Counted from the stretch's first letter, positions 43,801 to 51,768 are shown. The stretch: DNA of 57,988 nucleotides from Bacteroidota bacterium (GCA_947475165.1 CANJLD010000023.1:1-57988); one strand, 5' to 3'. Notes: generated by a model from the letters alone, not told the origin. Numbers and translations: made by a program.

Positions 43801-44184
43801 CGAACCGAGGGATGAACCGTTGGTGTAGGTAGGCTGAGCCGGTGCAAGGGTGATATCGCCCTGTTGTCTTCCGTCAGTTACCCATTGCGAGATTTTATCA
43901 ATATCTGCCTGCGGCAAAACTCTTTCGTGTGCAAAGTGTTTGTAGTTTTCGTTGGGTGTCCAGGGTGGCATGGTGCCATCGGCTGTGGCGGTTTCCATAC
44001 TAAAGCCCCAGGTGTAAGCATCGGCAAAAGTGAGTAATGGAAAATGACCGGCACCGCCCGGGTTGTGGCATTTGGTGCAGTTGGCATAAAGTATAGGAGC
44101 AACATCATGCGACCAGGTTACTGTTTGCGCTTGAGCTTTGAAACAAAAAAAGGGAATACTAAAGAGGAGTAAAAAAAATTTCAT
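40894..44184 (-). CDS. Secreted cytochrome c / copper monooxygenase-like protein with Ig repeats and T9SS type A domain
   Basis: 1096 residues, signal peptide ending near residue 20 (FKAQAQ). Residues 25-115 contain a c-type heme site (YANCTKCHNPGGAGHFPL) with a likely distal Met in DGTMPPW. Residues 130-420 resemble the two-domain copper type II ascorbate-dependent monooxygenase fold: NTHVVHHVLIF, VVQVHYPSG, FPHMHLIGR, TTDEMMMVFFG supply His and Met ligands of the usual kind. About seven Ig-like repeats of roughly 75 residues follow (SSTTITVHSLPSATITPNGATTFCQGGSV), then a SPNPNNGSFELQW type A sorting domain. Predicted to be a cell-surface redox enzyme; the substrate is unknown. Confidence 0.85.
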   Translation of the reverse strand: MKFFLLLFSIPFFCFKAQAQTVTWSHDVAPILYANCTKCHNPGGAGHFPLLTFADAYTWGFSMETATADGTMPPWTPNENYKHFAHERVLPQADIDKISQWVTDGRQQGDITLAPAQPTYTNGSSLGSVDLSVKIPTYAIGANNDVYRNFPITTTIPAGSYITAVEVIPGNTHVVHHVLIFQDSTNTPAQLDANQSGPGYTNAGGTGSLASKLIAGWTPGASPYYTPVGTGFRLAANTNIVVQVHYPSGSQGLVDSTRINFKITSTPQREITVWPLLNHLQNITPSLSIPANQTKTFTESAGSGGSNFTFLSAFPHMHLIGRTIKSFATTTIPNDTIRFVDIPDWDFHWQDTYVFPNAVKVPSNSTLKAIATYDNTTNNPDNPSTPPQNVVAGEATTDEMMMVFFGYMPYVAGDENLIIDRRVLPQGATTFCNGQSVVLKTIEGVGYSYQWYRNGASISNATSFAYTATQGGNYHVKIFLGPNNSLSDTIALTVNSSPVANVTSGSTVICPGNSITLNATTGNGYNYQWFKNDTLIANATSASYLAGNAGNYKVQVYNGCYANSNALSLTTGLAPSSTVTPSGATAFCQGGSVILSAPAGLTYHWSNNATSQTIGVNQSGGYIVTVTNGNNCSAVSSSTTITVHSLPSATITPNGATTFCQGGSVTLSAPAGMTYHWSNNATTQTISTNQSGSYLVTVTNGNNCSAVSTSTTVTVNSLPTASISANGATSFCPGSSVILIANNATTYHWSNNSTVQSITVSQAGNYLVTITDANNCSNSASVNIVVYTSPDATVTTNQPTTICPGDSVVLSAVAGMSYLWSTNAVTQSITVSTNGNFIVTVADNHSCTATSSAITVTISNSTVAGITPTGATTFCEGGSVQLTASNGSAYQWSNSATSQSITVNASGSFTVTVTEAGSCTAVSVPVDVVVNSLPVVTLSGNVDQVCSSASSFTLTSQSPAGGTFSGTGIIGSLFDPAIVGAGNQTVTYTYTDNNGCINTATETIEVITCTGINEADAYSFTVSPNPNNGSFELQWNSRQTANAQLNVFDISGKLVYSIIIEKDKTQIALDKILSGCYLLQLKTNGTTVHRKLLVQF

Positions 44185-44238
44185 GTCGCAGGTTGTTTTC
44201 GAAATAAATGTAACAAAAACAACTGTATGGCAATTCAG

Positions 44239-45285
44239 CTATAACTCGTAATACTCAAAGGTGGGATAACCTCTAACACCTGCCTTTTCAAAATCGAAGA
44301 AACGGAGTTTGTAAAACTTATCATCGCTCTTAATAAAATAGGTGTAGTGGTAGTTAATGCTGTATGTTCCACTCGCGCTTAGCGAACTAAACCTTTTCCA
44401 TTCATAGCCTATGGCATCGCGCCTGCTCAATAACTTTCCGTTTTCGAAACTACCTATTTGAACGCTGTCAAAAATCATGGTGGAATCCATATAAGCCTGA
44501 GTGCGAGACGGATTGTGCAGCACACCGGTTACCTGATACGGAATATTGTAAGGCGCATAAAAGAAAACCGTGTAACGGGTGAAGCATAAATCCCAATCGG
44601 TTTTTGCCGGCTCTACATTATTTACTACAGAAGCACCACTGGTGAACGTTAAGTAAGAATAATTGCGGCTGCCGTCTTTAGGTATAATTACCGTTTGCGA
44701 TGCAGAAACAAAATCGGAATAGGTAATAGAGTAAGATGAAGCGGAGAAATCGTTCACCTTCATTTTTATATAGCCGAAAGGATTTCCTGCTACATCAACC
44801 CCTAACTGAATGAGATAAACCTGACCGGCAGAAACCGGTACCGAAGAATCAACAATCCACCATTTGCCAATAGCGTTTGAATCGGGATTAAACTCGCCTA
44901 ACTCGTAATGCCGGTTATTGGTAAGTGTGTCGGAAAGCAAAACCGAATCTAAATCTGTCTTACCGGTGCGAATGACGTTTACCGACTTAGCTGTGTTGAG
45001 CCAAATGTTGAATTTATCCGGTGCTGCATCAAACATTAAATCGTAACTGAATCTGGAACTGTGTAACACTACCGAGTTGCTTACTAAACTATAATAAAAC
45101 TGTTCGGGGTATTCAGGCCCCATTTCTATAATAGCAGTTTGTCCGTGACCCTGATTAGTTGGTGGTAGCAGGTTTTTTTCTTTAAAACAAGAGGAAAGCA
45201 GTACGCAACAGACAATAGGCAATAGGCAATAATTCAGCAGCCTGAATTTTGTCTTGTGTCTAATGTCTAATGTCTTGCGTATCAT
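44239..45285 (-). CDS. HmuY family lipoprotein (heme-binding type)
   Basis: 348 residues. The lipobox is VLLSSCFKEKN with Cys at about residue 33. The mature part has the HmuY-like beta fold (QTAIIEMGPEYPEQFYYSLVSNSVVLHSSRFSYDLMFDAAPDKFNIWLNTAKSV; YITFSDFVSASQTVIIP-like segment; WDLCFTRYTVFFY; YPTFEYYEL end). HmuY proteins capture heme at the cell surface and pass it to a TonB receptor. The gene starts 3 bases after the TonB receptor stop, giving an HmuR-HmuY order. The signal-peptide codons contain two runs of seven-base repeats. Confidence 0.85.
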   Translation of the reverse strand: MIRKTLDIRHKTKFRLLNYCLLPIVCCVLLSSCFKEKNLLPPTNQGHGQTAIIEMGPEYPEQFYYSLVSNSVVLHSSRFSYDLMFDAAPDKFNIWLNTAKSVNVIRTGKTDLDSVLLSDTLTNNRHYELGEFNPDSNAIGKWWIVDSSVPVSAGQVYLIQLGVDVAGNPFGYIKMKVNDFSASSYSITYSDFVSASQTVIIPKDGSRNYSYLTFTSGASVVNNVEPAKTDWDLCFTRYTVFFYAPYNIPYQVTGVLHNPSRTQAYMDSTMIFDSVQIGSFENGKLLSRRDAIGYEWKRFSSLSASGTYSINYHYTYFIKSDDKFYKLRFFDFEKAGVRGYPTFEYYEL

Positions 45286-45288
45286 ATT

Positions 45289-47583
45289 CTATTTACTAAA
45301 ATGCAATACTAATGAAGTAAAGAAAGTCCTCCCCCACCCTATATTAACTGCACTGCCGCTGAAGTTATGCCCCACTCCGCTTAAGTTATCGGCCTGAACA
45401 TTGGTAACGTCTGCTAAATTTTTTCCGCCCACTACTATCTGTATTCTGTCTTTCCAGAAATTGCGGAAGAGAGAAACATCGAGCAGATGATACGCTTGGC
45501 GGGTGCCGGTTTGTATACTATTGTTTACGCTGAACAAAGGCTTTGCCCCGTTGTATTTGTAGGTAAGGTTAATACCGATTTCCGCCTTCGGAATTAAATA
45601 TGATGCACCGGCTGTAAAATCTGCACTCAGCATTTTTACTTTGCCACTTGTGCTGTTGGTCATCCCCAGTTCGTATCGGTTAAGTTGTGCTGCGGTATTT
45701 ATCTGCAGTCTGTCCCACCGGTAGCCGAGGCTTAGCGCGCCACCATAGGTGATGTATTTTTTAATGTTGAAATATTGAAACGTATCCGGTTCCGGCCCTA
45801 TGCTTGGTATCAGCTTCCAGTCTATTTTGTTGCTGAGTTTGTTGTAGAAGCCCGATGTGCTGAAGATGATGTTGTGATTTTTGTAAACCGGTTGCGTTAC
45901 ATTCAACGAAAGATTTACACAATGCCCGTCTTCGGGTTTTAGTTCTGTGTTTCCTTTCAGCGAGTGGTTGCTATCGAAAAAGGTGAGATACATTTCTTTG
46001 AGAGATGGTGCACGGTAGCCCCTGCCGTACGAGGCGCGGGCAACTATCCTGTCCTTATAATTATACCGTAGGTTAATGGACGGAATAAGCGGAACACGGA
46101 AGCGCGTGTTGTAACTAAAGCGGATAGCAGGCTGAATATCGAAACCTTCGGTGGCGGTAAGTTTCATACTTCCGAATGCGGCATAGTCACCGGATTGCTG
46201 TTTGCCATCTTCAATGTGGGTTTGGCTGGTATATTCCTGATTAATATCAACCCCAAACTGAAAGTTCAACCGGTTCTTCATGGCGGGCATATTGTAGGTG
46301 GCACGCGCAATTAGCTGATGATAGCGGGTGGTGTCCTGCTCGTTTTTATCGTTTACCAATTGCTCTTTACCGGTCACCAGGTTTTTAGAATACTTATTGG
46401 TAAAGCGGAAGAAACCGGAATATGCCAGCATCATATCCAGTTGGTTGTTTTCTTTAAACCGGATCATGAATGAAGCTGACGCGCGCGGACGGTAAGTAAG
46501 GAAGTGAACATCGTCACCCGTGAATGTCCAGCTGGTGTCGGCATTGTCGTAGCTTAGGGTTTGCTTAGGGGCACTGCGGTTCAGCATCAACTCTCGGAAG
46601 AACGAACCGGATAGTGAAAAACGCAACCGGTTACCGGTTACCATGTATTTTGCATCGGCAAAGTATTGTTCTTTGGTCTTCCATTCCTGAAAACGGGGAA
46701 TAGAATCGAGGGTAGTAAAGCCATCGAAGAAATTTCTTCCGCCACTTAAGTAGAGTTGATTCTTCTTAAACGTAAAACCGGTGTTCAATTCCAGATTGTA
46801 TTGCCCTGCAGTTTCGTAATAGGCTTTCAGATTCAGGTTTACTTTTTCTGCCTGAAAAGTTTTGGTGATGATATTGATTACCCCGCCCATGGCATCGGTG
46901 CCATAAATAACCGAAAGGGGTCCTTCTACAATTTCGATATGGTCGATGTTGTTGAGGTTGATTTGACTTAAATCAAGTTTGCCATCGAGCCTGCCTACCA
47001 CCGGCACACCATCTACCATAATTTTTACGCCCTCGCCCGAAATACCGTTAATACCAAGCGAACTTCCGAAAACAGCATCCTGCCCCAAGTCAATATTCAG
47101 TTTGCTTTGCAGGGCTTCGCGCAGGTTGTTCGCGCCTTTGGCTTTTAGTTCTGCGCCCGAAATAATTTTTACCTCATACACCGATTTCTGCACCGCATTG
47201 GGCGAATACTGACCGGTGACCACCACATCCTGAATATTGGTGACAGTTGAAACGAGCGGGTATATTTTCTTCTCTATTTTATAAAGCGTATCGGTAAGGG
47301 TAACAAAGCCGAGGTGCGAAATCTGAATAATGCAGGCTTCGGTAAACGTATAGTTGAAAGTTCCGGTAAGCCCTGTAAAGCCGGCAATTTCTTTACCGCT
47401 GCGGTTGGCTTCTTCTAACTGAACAATTTTTACCACCGCATCGGTTATGGGCTGCTGATTGTCTTTACGGATAACGGTAACGGAGGCATTATTGGGTTCT
47501 ACCAGCCGGGCGGCCAACAGATGCAGGTTGCCAATAAGGGCAAGCAGCATTACACAAAAACATCTACAGGAACCTGTATTCAT
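45289..47583 (-). CDS. TonB-dependent outer-membrane receptor (HmuR-like)
   Basis: 764 residues from ATG 47583; a TTG at 47604 would place the start upstream of an exact TAAGTTTG promoter box, so the ATG is preferred. Signal peptide MNTGSCRCFCVMLLALIGNLHLLAA, then a carboxypeptidase-like beta domain (ASVTVIRKDNQQPITDAVVKIV), plug domain (NNLREALQSKLNIDLGQDAVFGSSLGINGISGEGVKIMVDGVPVVGRLDGKLDLSQINLNNIDHIEIVEGPLSVIYGTDAMGGVINIITK in pieces) and a barrel with YGRGYRAPSLKEMYLTFFD. The plug and barrel signatures fit heme/iron receptors. It pairs with the HmuY gene downstream. Confidence 0.93.
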   Translation of the reverse strand: MNTGSCRCFCVMLLALIGNLHLLAARLVEPNNASVTVIRKDNQQPITDAVVKIVQLEEANRSGKEIAGFTGLTGTFNYTFTEACIIQISHLGFVTLTDTLYKIEKKIYPLVSTVTNIQDVVVTGQYSPNAVQKSVYEVKIISGAELKAKGANNLREALQSKLNIDLGQDAVFGSSLGINGISGEGVKIMVDGVPVVGRLDGKLDLSQINLNNIDHIEIVEGPLSVIYGTDAMGGVINIITKTFQAEKVNLNLKAYYETAGQYNLELNTGFTFKKNQLYLSGGRNFFDGFTTLDSIPRFQEWKTKEQYFADAKYMVTGNRLRFSLSGSFFRELMLNRSAPKQTLSYDNADTSWTFTGDDVHFLTYRPRASASFMIRFKENNQLDMMLAYSGFFRFTNKYSKNLVTGKEQLVNDKNEQDTTRYHQLIARATYNMPAMKNRLNFQFGVDINQEYTSQTHIEDGKQQSGDYAAFGSMKLTATEGFDIQPAIRFSYNTRFRVPLIPSINLRYNYKDRIVARASYGRGYRAPSLKEMYLTFFDSNHSLKGNTELKPEDGHCVNLSLNVTQPVYKNHNIIFSTSGFYNKLSNKIDWKLIPSIGPEPDTFQYFNIKKYITYGGALSLGYRWDRLQINTAAQLNRYELGMTNSTSGKVKMLSADFTAGASYLIPKAEIGINLTYKYNGAKPLFSVNNSIQTGTRQAYHLLDVSLFRNFWKDRIQIVVGGKNLADVTNVQADNLSGVGHNFSGSAVNIGWGRTFFTSLVLHFSK

Positions 47584-47591
47584 TGAGGGCG

Positions 47592-47599
47592 CAAACTTA
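47592..47599 (-). promoter_or_regulatory. Promoter -7 box TAAGTTTG of the TonB receptor operon
   Basis: On the - strand TAAGTTTG matches TAnnTTTG exactly and lies 8 bases before the ATG at 47583. The leader would be very short. It covers TonB receptor, HmuY and perhaps the cytochrome/monooxygenase-like gene. No Fur box could be recognised. Confidence 0.5.
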
Positions 47600-47721
47600 T
47601 CCAATTACACGCGTGGTTGGTAGTGCCAATTGTCACAGAATTGTCATATTTTGAAAGAAACATACTATTAATATTGGAACAAACCACCCGTATTTTCCGT
47701 TCAAGGCAGTAAACTATTGCC

Positions 47722-48300
47722 ATGAAAAACGCTTTTCTTCTGTTCGCGTTAATTTCCCTTTTCTGTTATAACACCAACGCACAGCATTGCGAGGATGCTA
47801 TGGTGCCTAACAATACAGCTTTTGCCAAGTTGCAAGATGGCATGGGATTTATCGGCTCGTATGCCATTCCATGCATTCCGCAAGGAATTAATAATGAGGT
47901 GCAGATTCCTTTAAAAAACTTCCGTATAATTAAACACTTAAATGGTGACGATACAGTTTATGCCATGCGTATTGAAAGCATAACGAATTTGCCAGAAGGC
48001 ATGTGTTGGGTAACCAACAAAGCCGATAATACGTTTGCAGCAGGCGAAGGCGGTAGCTTGATTATACGCGGAACCACCAACGATAAAGCAGGACAGTATA
48101 ATCTGAACATAGTGGTAAGTTTCGATATTACCGGTAGCGGAACATTCAGCCGTGCAAACGAGAATTACAATAAAGTTTCGAAAAGCGGACGAATGATTTT
48201 ACGCGTAAGCGTTCCCGGTTCGGTTTGCACACCTCTCGATTACTCTTTGCCAGGCAACGTTGCCGGAGCTGAAACTACTTCCACTATCGAAAAGCAGTAA
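47722..48300 (+). CDS. Hypothetical secreted protein
   Basis: 192 residues, signal peptide MKNAFLLFALISLFCYNTNAQ. The mature part is beta-rich: VPNNTAFAKLQDGMGFIGSYAIPCIPQGINNEVQIPLKNF, ESITNLPEGMCWVTNKADNTFAAGEGGSLIIRGTTND, SGRMILRVSVPG. The 'ESITNLPEGmcW...G..LIIRGTt' pattern is found in single Ig-like domains of Bacteroidota surface proteins. No sorting domain is present. It diverges from the TonB receptor gene across 138 bases and precedes the type B substrate. Confidence 0.68.
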   Translation: MKNAFLLFALISLFCYNTNAQHCEDAMVPNNTAFAKLQDGMGFIGSYAIPCIPQGINNEVQIPLKNFRIIKHLNGDDTVYAMRIESITNLPEGMCWVTNKADNTFAAGEGGSLIIRGTTNDKAGQYNLNIVVSFDITGSGTFSRANENYNKVSKSGRMILRVSVPGSVCTPLDYSLPGNVAGAETTSTIEKQ

Positions 48301-48316
48301 AAGTTGGAATACAACG

Positions 48317-48340
48317 CAGGGTCCCGAGGCGGAGACCCTG
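48317..48340. repeat. Intergenic hairpin CAGGGTC...GACCCTG
   Basis: CAGGGTC (48317-48323) and GACCCTG (48334-48340) enclose CCGAGGCGGA, 16 bases after the stop of the preceding gene. It could act as a transcript end stabiliser. There is no T run directly after it. Confidence 0.6.
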
Positions 48341-48431
48341 GTAAGAAAGAATAACTGTTTTCTTATTTACAATTCGTCATCACTCCAGAAACTTCTCTCC
48401 TTTTTAGTTTAATTCGCGTCTTCATTATTGT

Positions 48432-49850
48432 ATGAAGAAATTTTTCGCGGCACTTTTTGTTTTCTTATGGGTTTCTTCATTTGCTCAAAACGCTTATTGG
48501 AGCAACAACGGATTAGTTTCCCTCAAAGGCGACACCTATCTTTCGGTGATTGGCGATTGCTACAATAAAGGCAACGGCATTTATAATAACAGCGATTCTA
48601 TCTTTCTCACCGGTGACTGGGTTCACAGCACCAACAACCGCTGTTTTGATTCTATTGCTACCGGCTGGGTTTATCTTTATGCTGCCAACCAACGAATAAG
48701 AGGCAATAACGAAACGCATTTCTGGAATCTGATATTAAAAAACCAAGGTGTAAAGTATGGTGATATTGATGTATATGTTGATGGCAATCTGGAATTAACC
48801 GACCGCGAGTTTAATATGGATACCAATACCGTTTGGGTATTGAACCCTCAACTTACTTCTATTAAACGCACCACCGGTTATGTTTCCAGTTTAGAAGATG
48901 GAGGCTTACTTCGCAGAACAAATCAAGTTGCTGCTTATCTGTTTCCTGTAGGTTCTAACTTAGGAACGTTTCGCTACCGCCCTATAGAATTTAAACCGCT
49001 TTCGGCATACGAGAATCATTACAAAGCACGCTTTGCGAATATTGACCCAACGCTCGAAGGTTTCGACGGCGATACAAGATTTCATTTAGTGTGTCAAATA
49101 AATCCGGAATGGTATCACCGGTTGTATCATGTTACTGGTAGTGATTCGGCTGACATTACTATCATGTATGATACTATTGCCGATGGAAGTTGGAACGATA
49201 TTGTTCATTGGCAGAATCAACCGGAGTGGGAATCTATTTACCGCAATGCTATTGTGACTGGCTCTCCGTTCAACCGCATAAGCAAGTTTACCTGGAATAA
49301 CTACAACTACTCTCCTTTTGCTTTAGCTATTACCTCAAAATCTTTTGCTGTTGCCGGTGTAGATACCATTATGTGGCGCACCGATACTATTCAGCTTAAT
49401 GCTTTTGGTGGAGAACACTACAACTGGACTCCCGATTACAACTTAAGTTGTACCGATTGCTTTAACCCGCTTTGCTGGACAGACTCTAATATTACTTATT
49501 ACTTAACGGTAGATAATGGTCAGGGCTGTGAAGACTATGACAGCCTTCGCATTTTAGTCCGCGACAAACCTTTTGCGTTGTTCTTTATTCCCAATGCTAT
49601 TACTCCTGATAACGGAGATGGTTATAATGACTATTGGCATATCCGCGATTTAGAGCGTTACCCTGAAAATGAAGTGCGCATTATTAACCGGTGGGGCGAT
49701 GAAGTATTTTTTGAAGCACCTTATCAAAACAACTGGACGGGAACATGGAATGGGGAGAAGTTGCCCGGTGCTACTTATTACTACATAATTAAAATACGCT
49801 ACAACGGAGAAACCGTGAAGTTTGACGGACCGTTGACGGTGATTAGATAA
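48432..49850 (+). CDS. T9SS type B secreted protein (gliding motility-associated C-terminal domain)
   Basis: 472 residues, signal peptide MKKFFAALFVFLWVSSFAQ. The N-terminal 270 residues form a repetitive beta domain (NAYWSNNGLVSLKGDTYLSVIGDCYNKGNGIYNNSDSIFLTGDWVH). The C-terminus is a type B sorting domain: FFIPNAITPDNGDGYNDYWHIRD, RIINRWGDEVFFEAPYQNNWTGTWNGE, LPGATYYYIIKIRYNGE, GPLTVIR. It should be exported by the T9SS and held at the surface. An SprF-like gene follows 33 bases downstream, forming the second substrate/partner pair of the window. Confidence 0.9.
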   Translation: MKKFFAALFVFLWVSSFAQNAYWSNNGLVSLKGDTYLSVIGDCYNKGNGIYNNSDSIFLTGDWVHSTNNRCFDSIATGWVYLYAANQRIRGNNETHFWNLILKNQGVKYGDIDVYVDGNLELTDREFNMDTNTVWVLNPQLTSIKRTTGYVSSLEDGGLLRRTNQVAAYLFPVGSNLGTFRYRPIEFKPLSAYENHYKARFANIDPTLEGFDGDTRFHLVCQINPEWYHRLYHVTGSDSADITIMYDTIADGSWNDIVHWQNQPEWESIYRNAIVTGSPFNRISKFTWNNYNYSPFALAITSKSFAVAGVDTIMWRTDTIQLNAFGGEHYNWTPDYNLSCTDCFNPLCWTDSNITYYLTVDNGQGCEDYDSLRILVRDKPFALFFIPNAITPDNGDGYNDYWHIRDLERYPENEVRIINRWGDEVFFEAPYQNNWTGTWNGEKLPGATYYYIIKIRYNGETVKFDGPLTVIR

Positions 49851-49851
49851 A

Positions 49852-49883
49852 CCCCTAAATCCCCTAAAGGGAACTTAATACAA
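49852..49883 (+). repeat. CCCCTAAATCCCCTAAAGGG-type repeat ahead of the second sprF-like gene
   Basis: Fills the whole gap between the TAA of the type B gene and the ATG at 49884: CCCCTAAATCCCCTAAAGGG then AACTTAATACAA. Same layout as 36898-36930 and 17016-17047. Confidence 0.8.
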
Positions 49884-50855
49884 ATGAAAAGGCTGTTACT
49901 TCTGTTTTCTGTTCTCTGCTCTCAGCTCTCTGCTAATGCGCAGCAGGTAGAAGAGTTTTCTCTTTTGCGGGAGAATGCAATTGTATTGAATCCTGCTTTG
50001 GCAGGAACACAGGGTTGGATTCACGGCACTGCTACTTTTCGTAAGCAGTTTACCAGAATAGAACAATCGCCATATACTGCATCAATTGTAATGGATGGAG
50101 AAATAAAAGATAAGCGTTTAGGTTTAGGCGGATATATTATTCACGATGTAACCGGACCAACCGGTAAAACAGCCGGAACAGTTTGTATTGCTTACAACAT
50201 TCCTTTATACCGAAACAAATACACTCCTCGCTTTTCAAATGGCAGAGCCAATCATGTGTTAAGCATTGGTGCATCTATCAGTGTAGTGCAATATCGCTTA
50301 CAAGCGAATAAACTATTGTTGGATAATCCCGGTGACCCGCAATTGTATACCTCTACCGGTCATAAAATATATCCTGATGCTTCGTTTGGTATTTATTACA
50401 AATACAAAAACAATTTCTACTTAGGCATTTCTGTTCCGCAGATAATGGGCTTGAATATTAATTACCGTGGCGATGATGGAACAGCCATGATAAAAAAGGT
50501 ACAACACCTGAACATTTTGCTTGGAGGAAAGATAGAAATGGCGAGAGGCAACTTCAGTATAGACCCTGTGGCTTCTTTCCGCTGGACGAAAGGCGCACCG
50601 CCACAAGGCGATGTTGGCGTTCGATTTATGATGTATAAGATATTCTATGTAGGTGCTAACTACCGCAGTTTAAACTACGCGGTATTTGAAGGCGGCTTTA
50701 GTGTAAAAGACTTCTTCTTTATTTCTTACGCCTACGATTTTAATTTTTCTAAATACCGTAAAGACATTGGTTCAACTCACGAACTAAGTCTGAGTTTTAA
50801 AATAAACAAGACCGGTAGAGTTTGGAGAGGAGTTGGTCCTGCATTACGTTTCTAA
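49884..50855 (+). CDS. PorP/SprF family T9SS outer-membrane protein, second copy
   Basis: 323 residues, signal peptide to about residue 20 (SQLSANAQ). The family start is visible as EEFSLLRENAIVLNPALAGTQGWIHGTATFRKQFTRIEQSPYTASIVMDGEI, followed by RLGLGGYIIHDVTGPTGKT, GFSIKDF-like GFSVKDFFFISYAYDFNFSKYRKDIGSTHELSLSF at the C-terminus, i.e. barrel strands. It should serve the type B protein encoded just upstream. The signal-peptide codons (49905-49940) are a CT-rich near-repeat (TCTGTTCTCTGCTCTCAGC). Confidence 0.9.
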   Translation: MKRLLLLFSVLCSQLSANAQQVEEFSLLRENAIVLNPALAGTQGWIHGTATFRKQFTRIEQSPYTASIVMDGEIKDKRLGLGGYIIHDVTGPTGKTAGTVCIAYNIPLYRNKYTPRFSNGRANHVLSIGASISVVQYRLQANKLLLDNPGDPQLYTSTGHKIYPDASFGIYYKYKNNFYLGISVPQIMGLNINYRGDDGTAMIKKVQHLNILLGGKIEMARGNFSIDPVASFRWTKGAPPQGDVGVRFMMYKIFYVGANYRSLNYAVFEGGFSVKDFFFISYAYDFNFSKYRKDIGSTHELSLSFKINKTGRVWRGVGPALRF

Positions 50856-50933
50856 AATAAAGAAGCCATCTGTAAAAGATGGCTTCCTGTAATCAATCCT
50901 TCTTGATAATTCGTGCAATTCGTGGCTATCGTA

Positions 50934-51350
50934 TTAGCAGAAATGCTCAAACACTTTAGTTAAGTGTGCAGCAATGTTCTCTGCGCTGTTGCCTTCTATT
51001 TGATGGCGCTCAACAAAGTGAACTAATTTACCATCCTTGAATAATGCCATAGACGGTGAAGATGGCGGATAAGGCAAAGTGTATTCACGTGCTTTGTTTA
51101 CCGCTTCTTTATCTACTCCTGCAAATACGGCTACCAGTTTGTTTGGAAGCTTAGTGGAGTTTTTCACCGCAGCTTTTAATGCCGGACGGGCTGCCCCTGC
51201 TGCACAACCGCAAACAGAATTGAATACAAGAAATACAGTTCCCTGTGTTTGAGTTAATGCAATATCAACATCAGCAGGTGTGGTTAAATCTTCGAAGCCA
51301 ACAGATGTCAAATCGGCTTTCATTGGAGCTACTAATTCTTCTGGATACAT
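50934..51350 (-). CDS. Bacilliredoxin (BrxA/BrxB family)
   Basis: 138 residues, cytoplasmic thioredoxin-like fold. The CxC redox site is at about residues 48-50 (VFNSVCGCAAGAARPALKAAV), with VAVFAGVDKEAVNKAREY and YPPSSPSMALFKDGKLVHFVERHQIEG in the rest, exactly as in the BrxA/BrxB (YphP/YqiW) family. In bacilli it removes bacillithiol from oxidised proteins; several Bacteroidota make bacillithiol, which fits. A single-gene unit. Confidence 0.93.
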   Translation of the reverse strand: MYPEELVAPMKADLTSVGFEDLTTPADVDIALTQTQGTVFLVFNSVCGCAAGAARPALKAAVKNSTKLPNKLVAVFAGVDKEAVNKAREYTLPYPPSSPSMALFKDGKLVHFVERHQIEGNSAENIAAHLTKVFEHFC

Positions 51351-51352
51351 AG

Positions 51353-51393
51353 TTTTTTGAATTTTGAGTTATGAATTTTGAATGCTGAATATT
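51353..51393 (-). repeat. Inverted flank (right end by - strand) of the four-helix-bundle gene
   Basis: TTTTTTGAATTTTGAGTTAT, GAATTTTGAATGCTGAATAT: AT-rich repeats of GAATTTTGA/GAATGCTGA type. The reverse complement of 51769-51812 on the other side of the gene matches it over most of about 40 bases. Confidence 0.65.
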
Positions 51394-51761
51394 TAGGTCT
51401 TAATTTTTGAATTCTTCTTTGCTGTTTTTGATGAAGCTGTCATTATACTTACCAATTCATCGGCCTCTTTCCAAAGTAAGGCTGCAATATCGCGCTTAAT
51501 TATTTTAGTTTCTACCATTAGTTCTATCCAGAATTGTGTTTCGTCTGCTTCTTCTATAACTATGGCAATCTTATTAATAAAATCTGCTTGAGATTTTGCT
51601 CTGCAAGCTGCTCTGTAATTTGCTCCCACCGAAGTTGCCGAACGTAATATTTGTTTACCTAATACTTCTGCTACCACACTCTTTGGTAATTCTGCAACCA
51701 AAGCAACCACATCTATTGAAAACTTCTTTGTTCTGTCTTTTAAATTGTTGACTGTAGCCAT
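51393..51761 (-). CDS. Four-helix-bundle protein (23S rRNA intervening-sequence/Avd-like family)
   Basis: 122 residues from ATG 51761 (a Met three codons earlier is possible). Features: NLKDRTKKFSIDVVALVAELPKSVVAEVLGKQILRSATSVGANYRAACRAKSQADFINKIAIVIEEADETQFWIELMVE. The RSATSVGANYRAA and EEADET.FWIELM segments define the family, whose members bind nucleic acid or partner proteins as four-helix pentamers. The gene is not inside an rRNA and no reverse transcriptase is nearby. It is bracketed by inverted AT-rich repeats. Confidence 0.88.
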   Translation of the reverse strand: MATVNNLKDRTKKFSIDVVALVAELPKSVVAEVLGKQILRSATSVGANYRAACRAKSQADFINKIAIVIEEADETQFWIELMVETKIIKRDIAALLWKEADELVSIMTASSKTAKKNSKIKT

Positions 51762-51768
51762 ATTTTGC

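Noticed and set aside
51393-51761. Diversity-generating retroelement (Avd-like protein)
   Set aside because: No reverse transcriptase, template repeat or variable repeat is nearby.
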